From Flavobacterium piscisymbiosum (GTDB lineage: Bacteria; Bacteroidota; Bacteroidia; Flavobacteriales; Flavobacteriaceae): a DNA stretch of 64,000 nt. This document shows, one piece after another, positions 15,852-25,529 of the stretch. Positions within the stretch are counted from its first letter, which is position 1. Each line of letters starts with the position of its first letter. Below the pieces are notes generated by a model. That model did no database searches and was not told where the DNA came from. It saw nothing but the letters and a program-made list of their open reading frames with translations. Both the position numbers and the translations under genes were made by a program. The stretch is from assembly GCF_020905295.1 (NCBI RefSeq), contig NZ_JAJJMM010000001.1, positions 868,001-932,000 of the forward strand. The letters are read 5' to 3'.

Positions 15852-18356
15852 TTATTTAAAGTCTTCATTCATTTTCTTTTCTAGAATTTCATGCAATAGT
15901 TTCGTTTCTGCTTTTACATTTTTAAGATCCACATTCTTTTTTTCTGCTAAAAGCTTTTCTTTCATAAATAATTTCAAATCATACAAATTATTTTTGTTTT
16001 TCAATATCAGCGTTCCTATTTCCGGTTTTTTTGCCTGATTAAGTCTGAGACCGGCGATCATATTTCCTTTCAACTCATTGCCAAATAATAATTCAACATC
16101 TTTTTCTGATGAAATTCTTTCAGCTATTAAATTAAAATTTTCTTCGATCGTTTTATTATGATCTAGATACAACGTAAATACGGTATTAAACATTTCTGAA
16201 TCTCGTCTTTTATCGTCATTCCCTTCTGTTACAGTAAAAAGCCTCGCCTCAATTTGATTATTAGTTTCAAAATACAAAATACTTCCTGTTTCTACAGGTG
16301 TGGCATCATTAACTTCTAATAAACAACTAGTAGCAAGCACTTTATTATCAATACTAAATTTCCCGATATTCCTATTGCCTGATTTTTCTAAGACGATTTT
16401 TCCTTTTACTTTATTATTAAATTCCTCCAGTTCGATAGCATTGTTTTTTAACTCAAAATGATAACGATTAAAATAATGCATGGCAAAAACATCAAAATCA
16501 AAACTCTTTAAAACTCCATTTTTCCAATATTTCGAAATAAACTGTCTGCCTTGTTTTATGTATTCAGGACCGTCGACTATTTTCCCTTCTTTGTAAGTCG
16601 ATTTTATATCGTAATTTGGGTATTGATATTTTTCGAGATTTTCCAGATAATTGTTTGAATACTGATACTTTTTTGTACCATTTTCATAATAATCAACATA
16701 ATTAAACTCTCTGAGATCTGCTGAAAAATATCCCGAATAAGGTTTTTCATCTTTATAAATTCCTTCATAAGAATCCTGCATGTTTTCTGCAAGGGTAAAA
16801 GAGCGATCGTCTATTTTTGAGAGTTTTCCGTTTGTATAATGTTTTGATTTTAAAATATTGTTTTCATCCGTTCTTCCATATGTACTTCTATAAAATATTT
16901 CCTCGGCAATTGCTCCTTTTTTATAGATAATTGCTTTTTCAGCTTCTGCTAATTTTCCCTCATAAGGCAAACCATTTTTATATTCGAGTTTTCCGGTTAC
17001 TTCTCCGTTATCATAAAAAATAGTTTCACCATCTATAATATCATTTACAGCGTTGTACGTTTTTACAGGATTATTAATGTCGTAATTAAAAACTTTTTGC
17101 AATCCGTTTTTCTTAAAATCAGCAACATGAATTAACTCATGAAGATCTTCTCCGGTTTTTACAACAAATGTTCCATTATAAGGTTTGCCATTTTTGTAAA
17201 TACCTTTGGCGACAATACTGTCAGTATCCGTTTTTACTATTGCTTCTCCCTCTTTTAAACCTTTTACATAACTTTGATTAATTAGCAATCTTCCGGCAAA
17301 ATTTTCTTCAAAATTCCCCTCAAAGGGTTCGCCGTTTTTATATAATCGTTTTTTCATTATGGTTTCATCTTTATTATAAACGATTTCATCGCCTACTTTT
17401 TCACCATCGGTATATTTAGTCAATTCGTGAATTTTACCATTTGAATAATACTTAATTTCTTCGCCAAATTTCTGTCCCTGCTTATAACCGGTTTTCGATT
17501 TAATAGAAACTGCAAATTTGTTTTGAGTATAATATTGATAATCATTACCGTTTGAAATCTCACTACCGTATTCCTCAAAATCATTTTGATTGATGGTTTG
17601 CAGTACTTTTCCTGTCGCATCATAATTTATCTGTTTAAAAGGGTGCATTCGGTCGTACTCAATATCATACCAGGTTTCCTGGGCCAATTGTTTTGAGTTG
17701 ATCCAGAATATTTTTTTCTTCACTATTTTCGTTATAACCTTTTTTTTAGTTCCAGTCTGATAATCTTCAACCATTACAGGTGCCGTTTCAACCATAACTT
17801 CGGTCTGCTCCTGATAAGCTTCTTCCTCTGACTTGTTGTTTCGGTAATCATCCCAGTTTCTAACTTCTTCAAAATCTCCTTCGACCGGCTTGCCATTAAG
17901 ATATTTTCCTTTCATTAAAACAGTTCCGTCCTGATGATAAACAATCGAGAACCCGTTTTTCCTCCCTTTTTTATATTCAATGGTTTTACGTTTTTTTCCA
18001 TTAGGATAATAATAGGTCAAAACGGGAACGGCAGAATTATTGTAATATTGATATTCCGATGTATCGAAACCGTTTTCATCATACCAAACAATATCTCCAA
18101 CATAACTATTCTCGTCGCTTTGCAAAGCATAACCTTGAAATTGCGGAGTTTTATTACTGTAGAAATCTTCCATTAAAAACAGATTACCTACTTTTTTTGA
18201 TGGTTTAATTCTATAAAAAGAAGCGTTTTCTTTAGTAGTTTCTTTCCAGTCCTTATCATAATAAATACGATCTGCATTTTGAGAGAAAGAAAAGCTGCTT
18301 GTCAAAATCAAAATAATATTAAAAATTTTAGTTGTCATATTTGAGAGAAATTTCAC
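15852..18356 (-). CDS. Exported MORN/YwqK-repeat protein
   Basis: An 834-aa protein with an N-terminal hydrophobic export signal (ending about SFSFSQ, residue 26) and many copies of a 20-25-residue repeat of the type YYxNGKxxxxxxYKxGxxxGxxxxYxxDG, as found in YwqK/MORN-2 proteins. The C-terminal 200 residues (about 630-834) lack the repeat and form a separate unrecognised domain. Some YwqK proteins are annotated as antitoxins, but here there is no toxin gene beside it and the protein is exported, so that label should not be used. It stands alone, convergent with yqhD and divergent from gpsA. Function unknown. Confidence 0.75.
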   Translation of the reverse strand: MKFLSNMTTKIFNIILILTSSFSFSQNADRIYYDKDWKETTKENASFYRIKPSKKVGNLFLMEDFYSNKTPQFQGYALQSDENSYVGDIVWYDENGFDTSEYQYYNNSAVPVLTYYYPNGKKRKTIEYKKGRKNGFSIVYHQDGTVLMKGKYLNGKPVEGDFEEVRNWDDYRNNKSEEEAYQEQTEVMVETAPVMVEDYQTGTKKKVITKIVKKKIFWINSKQLAQETWYDIEYDRMHPFKQINYDATGKVLQTINQNDFEEYGSEISNGNDYQYYTQNKFAVSIKSKTGYKQGQKFGEEIKYYSNGKIHELTKYTDGEKVGDEIVYNKDETIMKKRLYKNGEPFEGNFEENFAGRLLINQSYVKGLKEGEAIVKTDTDSIVAKGIYKNGKPYNGTFVVKTGEDLHELIHVADFKKNGLQKVFNYDINNPVKTYNAVNDIIDGETIFYDNGEVTGKLEYKNGLPYEGKLAEAEKAIIYKKGAIAEEIFYRSTYGRTDENNILKSKHYTNGKLSKIDDRSFTLAENMQDSYEGIYKDEKPYSGYFSADLREFNYVDYYENGTKKYQYSNNYLENLEKYQYPNYDIKSTYKEGKIVDGPEYIKQGRQFISKYWKNGVLKSFDFDVFAMHYFNRYHFELKNNAIELEEFNNKVKGKIVLEKSGNRNIGKFSIDNKVLATSCLLEVNDATPVETGSILYFETNNQIEARLFTVTEGNDDKRRDSEMFNTVFTLYLDHNKTIEENFNLIAERISSEKDVELLFGNELKGNMIAGLRLNQAKKPEIGTLILKNKNNLYDLKLFMKEKLLAEKKNVDLKNVKAETKLLHEILEKKMNEDFK

Positions 18357-18471
18357 CGAATGTAAGGCTTTTTTGAATTCATTTAATTTTTTAAAGATAA
18401 AAAATAGTGCATAAAATTCAACTCCTGATATTTAGATCTCAACAATCAATTTTAATTTCTTAAATCAGATT

Positions 18472-18503
18472 TTGTGATATTACTGCATTATTAAGTACTT
18501 TTG
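18472..18503 (+). promoter_or_regulatory. gpsA promoter (TTG-N21-TACTTTTG)
   Basis: TTG at 18472-18474 and TACTTTTG at 18496-18503, spaced by 21 bp, fit the Bacteroidota consensus. The -7 box ends 18 bp before the gpsA start codon. Confidence 0.65.
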
Positions 18504-18521
18504 TTTTAAATTATTAAAAAA

Positions 18522-19517
18522 ATGAGCGAAAATCTAAAATTTGCAGTAATTGGAGGAGGAAGCTGGGCTACGGCAATTGCAAAAATGTTATGCGTGAATC
18601 TTTCAGAAATTGCCTGGTATATGCGTAACGATGCTGCGATCGAGCACATTCAGAAATACAAACACAATCCAAATTATTTAAGTTCGGTTGAATTTGATAC
18701 CGCAAAACTTAAGTTAACGAACAATATAAACGAAGCTGTAGAATATGCAGATTATGTCATTTTTGCTATTCCGTCAGCCTTCTTAGATGCTGAATTAAAG
18801 AACTTAACGGTTTCTTTGTCTGATAAAATCATCTTTTCGGCCATTAAAGGAATTGTTCCTGAGACGAGTTTAATTGTTGGAGAACACTTTCATATTCAAT
18901 ACGACATTCCGTATTATAATATTGGTGTTATCACGGGGCCTTGTCACGCTGAAGAAGTAGCTTTAGAAAGACTTTCGTACTTGACAATTGCTTGTGGTGA
19001 TCCTGAAAAAGCCAAAGTGGTTGCTAAAACATTGTCCGGAAATTACATCAAAGCCAAAATTTCTGATGATATTATTGGTACTGAATATGCTGCAATGCTT
19101 AAAAACATTTACGCGATTGCCGCCGGAATTGCTCACGGTTTAGGTTACGGAGATAACTTTCAATCAGTTATGATGAGTAACGGAATTCGTGAGATGAAAA
19201 AATTCATCAAAAAAGTTCATAAAATGAAACGTAACATTAATGATTCGGCATATTTAGGCGATTTATTGGTTACAGGATATTCTGTTTTCTCGAGAAACAG
19301 AATGTTTGGCAACATGATTGGAAAAGGCTACACCGTAAAAAGTGCCATGATGGAAATGAGTATGGTTGCCGAAGGTTATTATGCTACCAAAAGTGCTTAT
19401 AAACTCAATCAGGGTTACGGAGCAAAAACGCCGATTATCGATGCTGTTTACGCTATTTTATATGAAGGAAAAGATGCTAAATCTGTCTTTAAAAAACTGA
19501 CGGAATCTTTAGATTAA
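18522..19517 (+). CDS. gpsA: Glycerol-3-phosphate dehydrogenase [NAD(P)+]
   Basis: Reduces dihydroxyacetone phosphate to sn-glycerol-3-phosphate for phospholipid synthesis in the cytosol. The 331-aa protein begins with the dinucleotide-binding loop VIGGGSWATAIAKM (8-19), has TGPCHAEEV in the middle and the catalytic-lysine stretch EYAAMLKNIYAIAAGI, followed by the C-terminal helical domain. Length and motifs are normal. It is a monocistronic housekeeping gene with its own promoter and terminator. Confidence 0.95.
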   Translation: MSENLKFAVIGGGSWATAIAKMLCVNLSEIAWYMRNDAAIEHIQKYKHNPNYLSSVEFDTAKLKLTNNINEAVEYADYVIFAIPSAFLDAELKNLTVSLSDKIIFSAIKGIVPETSLIVGEHFHIQYDIPYYNIGVITGPCHAEEVALERLSYLTIACGDPEKAKVVAKTLSGNYIKAKISDDIIGTEYAAMLKNIYAIAAGIAHGLGYGDNFQSVMMSNGIREMKKFIKKVHKMKRNINDSAYLGDLLVTGYSVFSRNRMFGNMIGKGYTVKSAMMEMSMVAEGYYATKSAYKLNQGYGAKTPIIDAVYAILYEGKDAKSVFKKLTESLD

Positions 19518-19580
19518 TTTTTCAGTCGCAATCACAGTTTTCAATAGCAGGTGTAAAGACTATATTTTTACTATAGTAAA

Positions 19581-19623
19581 AAAAAAGAGTCAGGGAAATA
19601 TAAAGTTCCTGACTCTTTTTTTT
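19581..19623 (+). terminator. Intrinsic terminator after gpsA
   Basis: Stem AAAAAGAGTCAGGGAA / TTCCTGACTCTTTTT, flanked by A and T runs. The next 230 bases up to the TonB-operon promoter hold nothing recognisable. Confidence 0.88.
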
Positions 19624-19858
19624 ATGCTCAATTTTTAAAATTTAAAGCTGAACCACACGAATTAACAAGAAATATTCTGCTTCAGAATACATCAAACCTA
19701 CATCTTACCAAAAAAAAGTTAAGTCGTTGTACTTACAAAATCACCAAAGCACTATTCAATTGTTTATCAATACTCTAACTGAAAATTTTAGAATCCTGCC
19801 GAATATGTTTTTCTGACAAATTGAAGTATACTCCTTTTTACAATCCCCTTATTTTGCA

Positions 19859-19888
19859 TTGCTTCACAAAGAATTATTGATAGATTTG
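19859..19888 (+). promoter_or_regulatory. Promoter of the TonB receptor/cytochrome peroxidase operon
   Basis: TTG (19859-19861), 19 bp, TAGATTTG (19881-19888), a full match to TTG-N19-TAnnTTTG. It lies 32 bp before the start codon of the receptor gene. Confidence 0.72.
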
Positions 19889-19920
19889 CGCATTATTTTT
19901 ATTGATTCTAATTAAATACA

Positions 19921-22593
19921 ATGCGTTTTATTTTATTTTTCCTTCTTATTTCGGGTTCTGTTTTCTCTCAAAGAGTGATTACAGGTAAAGTCATAGATAA
20001 AGAATCCTCAACTTCTTTATCGGGAGTTTTTATTCGGGATACAAAGTCTGATAACTGGAGTATTTCTGATAAAGATGGAAATTTTAAAATCACTCTTGTT
20101 TATTATCAGGACGTTGAACTAAATTTTTCTATTCTTGGAAAAAAAGACATCAACGAAATTGTAAAAAATGATCAAAACTATCTTACAGTTTATTTAGAAG
20201 ACAATACATTACACTTAAAAGAAGTAGTTGTTACTGCCGAAAAGGAAAGAAAGTATTCTGAATTAACACTGGGAACAAATGCGATAAATAATGTTCAGGC
20301 TTTTTCTCTTGATGATGTTTTACAACAGCTTCCTGGGCAGACCACAACAAAATTTAATCTTAACGAGTATAAAAATATTGTTTTTCGTACGGCATCAGAA
20401 GCCTCAATTTCTTATGCAACCAAAGCTTTTGGAACCTCTTTTGTTATGGATGATATTCCAATTTCAAATAATGAGAATATGCAGGCCTTTAATCCCAATT
20501 CGGGCCTTGGCGATTCTTTTGGTACAAAAACTAACACTTTTACGAATACCAATAAAGGAGTCGATTTAAGAGAGATATCGACTAATAATATTGAAGAAAT
20601 AAAAGTCATTCAGGGAATTGCTTCTGCAAAATATGGCGATATGACTTCTGGACTTGTTTTAATAACGACAAAGGTTGGGAATAGTCCGTATCGTATATCT
20701 GCATCGATAAGGGATGCAACATCTCAGCTTAATTTAACCAAAGGAGTGAAATTTAACATTAATAACTCCATGAATTTCGGCATTAGTTATCTGGATTCTA
20801 AAGCTGACCCTAGAGATAACATTTTAAATTTTAAAAGGGTAAACGGAAATATATCCTGGCAGTATAAAAACAACGATGCTACTGTAAAAAACACGGTAAG
20901 TACCTCTTTTAGAATGAATCTCGATGATGCAAAGAGTGATCCGGACGATATTACGGCCGTTATAGTAAAAAATGAAAAGCAAGGATTTTCTATATCGAAT
21001 AATTTAATGTGGAAACCTAAAAATTTATGGGTAGATGGAATTAATGTCAACGCAAGTTTGAGTTATGACCGACAATTTACCCGTAGAGAAAGATGGCTTA
21101 ACACATACACTTCAGCTGCAACCGATAGTCGTGAGGAAGGCATACACGAAGCTATCATTGTTCCTTCGCAGTACACGAGTATTAGTACCGTAGAAGGTAT
21201 TCCTATTTCGACATTTGTGACACTGGAAACGACAAAAACTTTGACCAACAAAAGCAATTGGATCCATAGTCTGGTTTTTGGAATTTCAAACAGAATAAGT
21301 TCTAATAAAGGAGAGGGAAGAAAAAATGCTGCTACGGGATTATTTAATCTTTACACACTTGGAAAAGAAGGATCAGGTACTCTTGCTTACAGAGATTATG
21401 ACTTCGATCAAACAAAAACAGAATATCAGACGTCTGCTTACCTTGAGGACAGAATATTTAAAAAATTTGAAAATAATCAACTTTTAAATGTTGACTTAGG
21501 CCTACGATTTGACAATCAAATGGGAAGTATTTCTTTACAACCCCGTATAAATTCATCTTATACCCTTAATAAAACATTCAGATTACGCGCCGGAGGAGGG
21601 ATATCATCAAAAGCACCATCCTTAAACCAGTTGTATACAGGTGACCGTTATTTTGATAAACTAGTAGGAAGCGGAATTTATACCTATCCCGGAATTTATC
21701 AAAAAGCCTGGATACAAACCGTTATAACTCCTGGTGATAATTTAAACTTAAAACCCAGTAAATCCTATCGAACAGAAGTTGGTTTAGATATTAAACTGCC
21801 ATTTGCTTCTGTCAATTTTACAGGATATTACAACAAACTCTTTGATGGTTTTTCAGGCCAGCAGGTTCCGGTTTATAAAATAATTCCAAAGGCACAGGTT
21901 ATCGTTACAGGAACTGAGATTCCAACTTATGAAATTAACGGAACTGAAAAGTTTTACTACATGAGCAACGCAATAACAAACAACAGCAGCTCAGAAGATA
22001 AAGGTTTGGAAACAACCATCAATTTCAAAAAAATAAAAGCACTTAATCTGGATATAAGTATGAATGCTTCTTATACCTCTACAAAAGATTTTTCAGACGT
22101 AAAAGAATATTATCCTTCATCTAGTCTTCTTTCACCTGAACTATACGGCGTATATGATAAACAAAACTATTGGATGGATAATTTTACAACAAGCTTTAAT
22201 TTTAACTATCATATTCCGGCTGTTGGCTTGCTTGTTAGCGTGAGAAGTGAACACATTTTATTACGAAATTCCAAATCGCCAACAGGCAATTTCTTAAACG
22301 GATACCTAGATACTGAACTTGTATATCATGAAATTCCGGTTGAAGACAGAACAAACATTCAGAAATACGGACATCTGATAAGAATTCCAGGTGAAACACA
22401 GAGCAAACTTCAAAACGTCCTTCATAATTTTCATTTGAGAGTTTCTAAGGATTTTTTAAATGGTTTCAGCGTTTCGCTTTATTCTACCAACTTTTTAAAC
22501 CTCAAACCTTATTATTACGACACAAGCGGCTTGAAAGTATTATCTAATATTGCCCCTCTTACATTTGGAGCAAGTCTTAATTATCAATTTTAA
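19921..22593 (+). CDS. TonB-dependent outer-membrane receptor
   Basis: An 890-aa receptor. Residues 1-16 are a signal peptide (ending VFSQ). Residues about 18-95 are a carboxypeptidase-regulatory-like beta-sandwich (VITGKVIDKESSTSLSGV) typical of Bacteroidota receptors, then a plug domain (about 105-250, with ILVTTKVG-like end ASAKYGDMTSGLVLITTK) and a 22-strand barrel ending in aromatic Phe. It lacks the long SusC-type features and has no SusD partner. It leads a four-gene operon with a lipoprotein, a second barrel protein and a di-haem peroxidase, so uptake of a metal, haem or metal chelate is more likely than glycan uptake. The substrate is unknown. Confidence 0.88.
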   Translation: MRFILFFLLISGSVFSQRVITGKVIDKESSTSLSGVFIRDTKSDNWSISDKDGNFKITLVYYQDVELNFSILGKKDINEIVKNDQNYLTVYLEDNTLHLKEVVVTAEKERKYSELTLGTNAINNVQAFSLDDVLQQLPGQTTTKFNLNEYKNIVFRTASEASISYATKAFGTSFVMDDIPISNNENMQAFNPNSGLGDSFGTKTNTFTNTNKGVDLREISTNNIEEIKVIQGIASAKYGDMTSGLVLITTKVGNSPYRISASIRDATSQLNLTKGVKFNINNSMNFGISYLDSKADPRDNILNFKRVNGNISWQYKNNDATVKNTVSTSFRMNLDDAKSDPDDITAVIVKNEKQGFSISNNLMWKPKNLWVDGINVNASLSYDRQFTRRERWLNTYTSAATDSREEGIHEAIIVPSQYTSISTVEGIPISTFVTLETTKTLTNKSNWIHSLVFGISNRISSNKGEGRKNAATGLFNLYTLGKEGSGTLAYRDYDFDQTKTEYQTSAYLEDRIFKKFENNQLLNVDLGLRFDNQMGSISLQPRINSSYTLNKTFRLRAGGGISSKAPSLNQLYTGDRYFDKLVGSGIYTYPGIYQKAWIQTVITPGDNLNLKPSKSYRTEVGLDIKLPFASVNFTGYYNKLFDGFSGQQVPVYKIIPKAQVIVTGTEIPTYEINGTEKFYYMSNAITNNSSSEDKGLETTINFKKIKALNLDISMNASYTSTKDFSDVKEYYPSSSLLSPELYGVYDKQNYWMDNFTTSFNFNYHIPAVGLLVSVRSEHILLRNSKSPTGNFLNGYLDTELVYHEIPVEDRTNIQKYGHLIRIPGETQSKLQNVLHNFHLRVSKDFLNGFSVSLYSTNFLNLKPYYYDTSGLKVLSNIAPLTFGASLNYQF

Positions 22594-22609
22594 ACTAAAT
22601 ATATATACC

Positions 22610-23917
22610 ATGAAAAAAAAATTCCTTATTACTATAACTTTCATGTTAGGGTTATTAATACAATCCTGCAGCAATAACGACGACGAGGCGTTAAAACTTG
22701 TAAACCTAACCATAACGCTTAAATATGATGACACATTCAATAATCTTGCAACAAAAAAATCAACTGTTCTTATTGTAAATAACGAAACAGGAAATAAATA
22801 CACTGTAGAAAGTGACAATAATGGTATTGCACAATTCAATCAGATTTTGCCTGGTATATATTCAGTTTCTGCTACTAAAGTGATGCATTCTCAAGAGTTT
22901 ACAGAGACTTTTGGTTATACCCCAACTGAAACTGAAGTGAATTTTAATGGTGCCGAAGCAAGCTTAGTGGTAAACACAGAAACTACTCCAATAAATATTA
23001 CAATGAAAACATCAAAAGTAGGTGACTTTGTAATTAAACAAATTTACTATGGTGGTTCTGACACCAAAAAAGGGGCTGTTTTTAGAGATCAGTTTATTGA
23101 AATTTACAACAATTCAAATACAATACAATATGCTGACGGATTGTATATCGCGCAATTATATGGTACCAATGTTACAACAGTATTTGCTTATACACTTTCT
23201 ACAGGTCAATTTGACTGGAGTAAATCTGAAGAAATGACAATAGGTGATGATGCAAACAAAAATTATGTATACGCTTCTAATGTTGTACAAATTCCAGGAA
23301 ACGGCACACAATATCCAATACAGCCAGGAAAAAGTATTGTGATTGCTCAAAATGCTATTAACCACCAATCGAACTATATAGACAATACAGGAAAATCGGT
23401 AAGCATACTAAGCCCTGAATTAACGGTTGATTTAAGTACTGCAGATTTTGAAGCATTTTTAGGAACTTATTCTGGTGATCTTTATCAATTTGACATTCAA
23501 AATCCCGCAGTACCAGATTTAGGAATTGCATATTGGGGGAATGGAAATAATGACTTGATTCTGGATCCAAGCGGAAGACAATCTTTTGCAATTTTTAATA
23601 TGAATACTGTTGAATTTGCAAGTCTAAAAAAATACAAAAATCCTAAAGGCGATAAGAATTTGTATTTACAGATTCCTAGTACAATAATTACAGACGGTGT
23701 TGAGCTTACAAAAGATTTAGGATCTGGTCTTGTACCAAAAAAGCTGCCTGCACAAGTAGACGGAGGAAACACTTATTTGCCAAGTGGTTCTTATTCTTCA
23801 AAATCTGTAATGAGAAAGACAAAAACAACAATTGGAGGAAGAATTATTTTACAGGACACCAATAACTCAACTAACGATTTTGTAGAAACAAAAGCAAATC
23901 CAAGAGGATTTAACTAA
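22610..23917 (+). CDS. DUF4876-like surface lipoprotein
   Basis: A 435-aa lipoprotein. The start chosen is the ATG at 22610, which gives a proper type II signal peptide (KKKFLITITFMLGLLIQSC, Cys20) followed by SNNDDE, a possible surface-export signal of Bacteroidota. Residues about 28-130 resemble a carboxypeptidase-regulatory or prealbumin-like sandwich; the remainder (about 140-435) matches my recollection of the DUF4876 family. Only 16 bp separate it from the receptor gene. It probably acts as the surface partner of that receptor, a role similar to SusD or HmuY proteins, but with no recognisable ligand motif. Confidence 0.75.
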   Translation: MKKKFLITITFMLGLLIQSCSNNDDEALKLVNLTITLKYDDTFNNLATKKSTVLIVNNETGNKYTVESDNNGIAQFNQILPGIYSVSATKVMHSQEFTETFGYTPTETEVNFNGAEASLVVNTETTPINITMKTSKVGDFVIKQIYYGGSDTKKGAVFRDQFIEIYNNSNTIQYADGLYIAQLYGTNVTTVFAYTLSTGQFDWSKSEEMTIGDDANKNYVYASNVVQIPGNGTQYPIQPGKSIVIAQNAINHQSNYIDNTGKSVSILSPELTVDLSTADFEAFLGTYSGDLYQFDIQNPAVPDLGIAYWGNGNNDLILDPSGRQSFAIFNMNTVEFASLKKYKNPKGDKNLYLQIPSTIITDGVELTKDLGSGLVPKKLPAQVDGGNTYLPSGSYSSKSVMRKTKTTIGGRIILQDTNNSTNDFVETKANPRGFN

Positions 23918-23928
23918 AATTTTCATTA

Positions 23929-25527
23929 ATGAAAATCACAACTGTTACACTTAATAATACCAAAAGTAATGCCCTGAAATATTGGGTATTACTTCTTTTA
24001 TTTATTTTTAGTCATTTTTCAGTACAAGCTCAGGATACTATAATTGTAACCAATCATGTTATTGATGCCCAGCTTAAAAATCAAATATTCAAATATCCTG
24101 TAAATTATACCAAAAAGCATATCAAAGATTTCACTTTTACAGAACTATCATATGAATATCAAAAAAATCAATTTGCCAGAAAACAGATCGCGAATGAAAT
24201 CAATTCTTATCAATTTTTGGCTCAGGGGTATTATACAACAAAATCAAAATGGAATTTTTTTGGTAATTTATCCCTTAAAAAAACAGATGAAAAAGATTTG
24301 GGATGGGTACTTTCTGATGATCGTTCTGAAGAGCAAGAGGTTATTCTTCCTCATTATTTTTATGTTCCAAGAAAAGCAAACTGGACCAATCAGGAATATA
24401 AAATTAGCGGGGGACTTTCTAAGGATATTACCAATCACATATCAATTGCTGCAAAACTTAATTACAATACCGGAAAATACAGTAGAAATCTGGATCCGAG
24501 GCCTGAAATTATTTCAAGGAAAATTGGAGGAGAATTACAGCTGGGATATCAGTTGAAAGAAAACCATAAAATTTTTGCTCTGGTAGATTATTCCAGATCT
24601 GATAAAGATTTTTCATACAAATACAAGGATACACATTCTAATGTAGAGGGCAATCCGGATACTTATTTGCGATTTAATACAGGGTACGGAAGAATTATTA
24701 ATTATTTCAAGTCTAATTATTACAACAGTACACGATTTCTTTATAAGGAAAATCAAAACAAAATGGGCTTAGGTTATAACTTTAGTACTAATAACACCAA
24801 GTTTACTGTTTTATATTACAACCAAAAATCAGATAACAATTTCTACAGCGACGTTTTTGACAATCCAGATAACGAAAGGCTGACTATTAAAACAACTACC
24901 AATCATGCTGAGCTATTTGCTTTGCATAAATGGGATAAAAAAGAAATAAAAACAACATTGAAATTTGACAAAAGCAAGGCTCAAAATTATGATTTAAAAA
25001 ACAACGGCTATAATTATAAAAACAGTTTAAATGCAATTAGTTGGTTAAGTGCTGTTTCACAAAAAACAGGCTCGCATATTGATTATCTATTTGGATTAGA
25101 TGTTCTTTACCAGCAAAACCAATACAATGATATTATGGCGACAAATGATATTGAAATAAACTCGCTTAATACAGGGATATTTGGAAGCAGGGATTTTTCA
25201 TTTGGGAAAAGTAAACTAAACTCCACCGTAAGTTTTAATATGTATTTTCCGCTTGCGTCAAAATTAGAATATTACGATACTTCCGGTGGCACAAATGCTG
25301 CTTTTCTAAACGAAGTCATTATTCATGATTATGTCGTGAGTACCACAAATTATTTTGCTCCTGCGTTGCGATTAGAATACAGCTATCCGGTAAAAAACAA
25401 TAAAACAGTGGTTTTCTTTACCAATTTTAAAGAAAAAATAGCACTGAAAAAACAAAATGATTACACCGCCATTATCAATACCAATACTACTTATTGGATT
25501 CAGTGTGGTGTACAATTAAATTATTAA
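23929..25527 (+). CDS. Outer-membrane beta-barrel protein (DUF6850-like)
   Basis: A 532-aa exported protein: signal peptide 1-35 (ending SVQAQ), then alternating amphipathic beta-strands to a C-terminal WIQCGVQLNY with the final aromatic residue seen in outer-membrane barrels. No plug domain is present, so it is not itself a TonB receptor. It is 11 bp behind the lipoprotein gene and 2 bp before the cytochrome peroxidase gene. The family name is from memory and less certain than the barrel nature. Confidence 0.72.
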   Translation: MKITTVTLNNTKSNALKYWVLLLLFIFSHFSVQAQDTIIVTNHVIDAQLKNQIFKYPVNYTKKHIKDFTFTELSYEYQKNQFARKQIANEINSYQFLAQGYYTTKSKWNFFGNLSLKKTDEKDLGWVLSDDRSEEQEVILPHYFYVPRKANWTNQEYKISGGLSKDITNHISIAAKLNYNTGKYSRNLDPRPEIISRKIGGELQLGYQLKENHKIFALVDYSRSDKDFSYKYKDTHSNVEGNPDTYLRFNTGYGRIINYFKSNYYNSTRFLYKENQNKMGLGYNFSTNNTKFTVLYYNQKSDNNFYSDVFDNPDNERLTIKTTTNHAELFALHKWDKKEIKTTLKFDKSKAQNYDLKNNGYNYKNSLNAISWLSAVSQKTGSHIDYLFGLDVLYQQNQYNDIMATNDIEINSLNTGIFGSRDFSFGKSKLNSTVSFNMYFPLASKLEYYDTSGGTNAAFLNEVIIHDYVVSTTNYFAPALRLEYSYPVKNNKTVVFFTNFKEKIALKKQNDYTAIINTNTTYWIQCGVQLNY

Positions 25528-25529
25528 AA

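Noticed and set aside
15852..18356. Antitoxin annotation for the YwqK-repeat protein
   Set aside because: No toxin gene is adjacent and the protein has an export signal.
22550..23917. Longer start at 22550 for the DUF4876-like gene
   Set aside because: It would overlap the receptor gene, and the ATG at 22610 opens a clear lipoprotein signal peptide.
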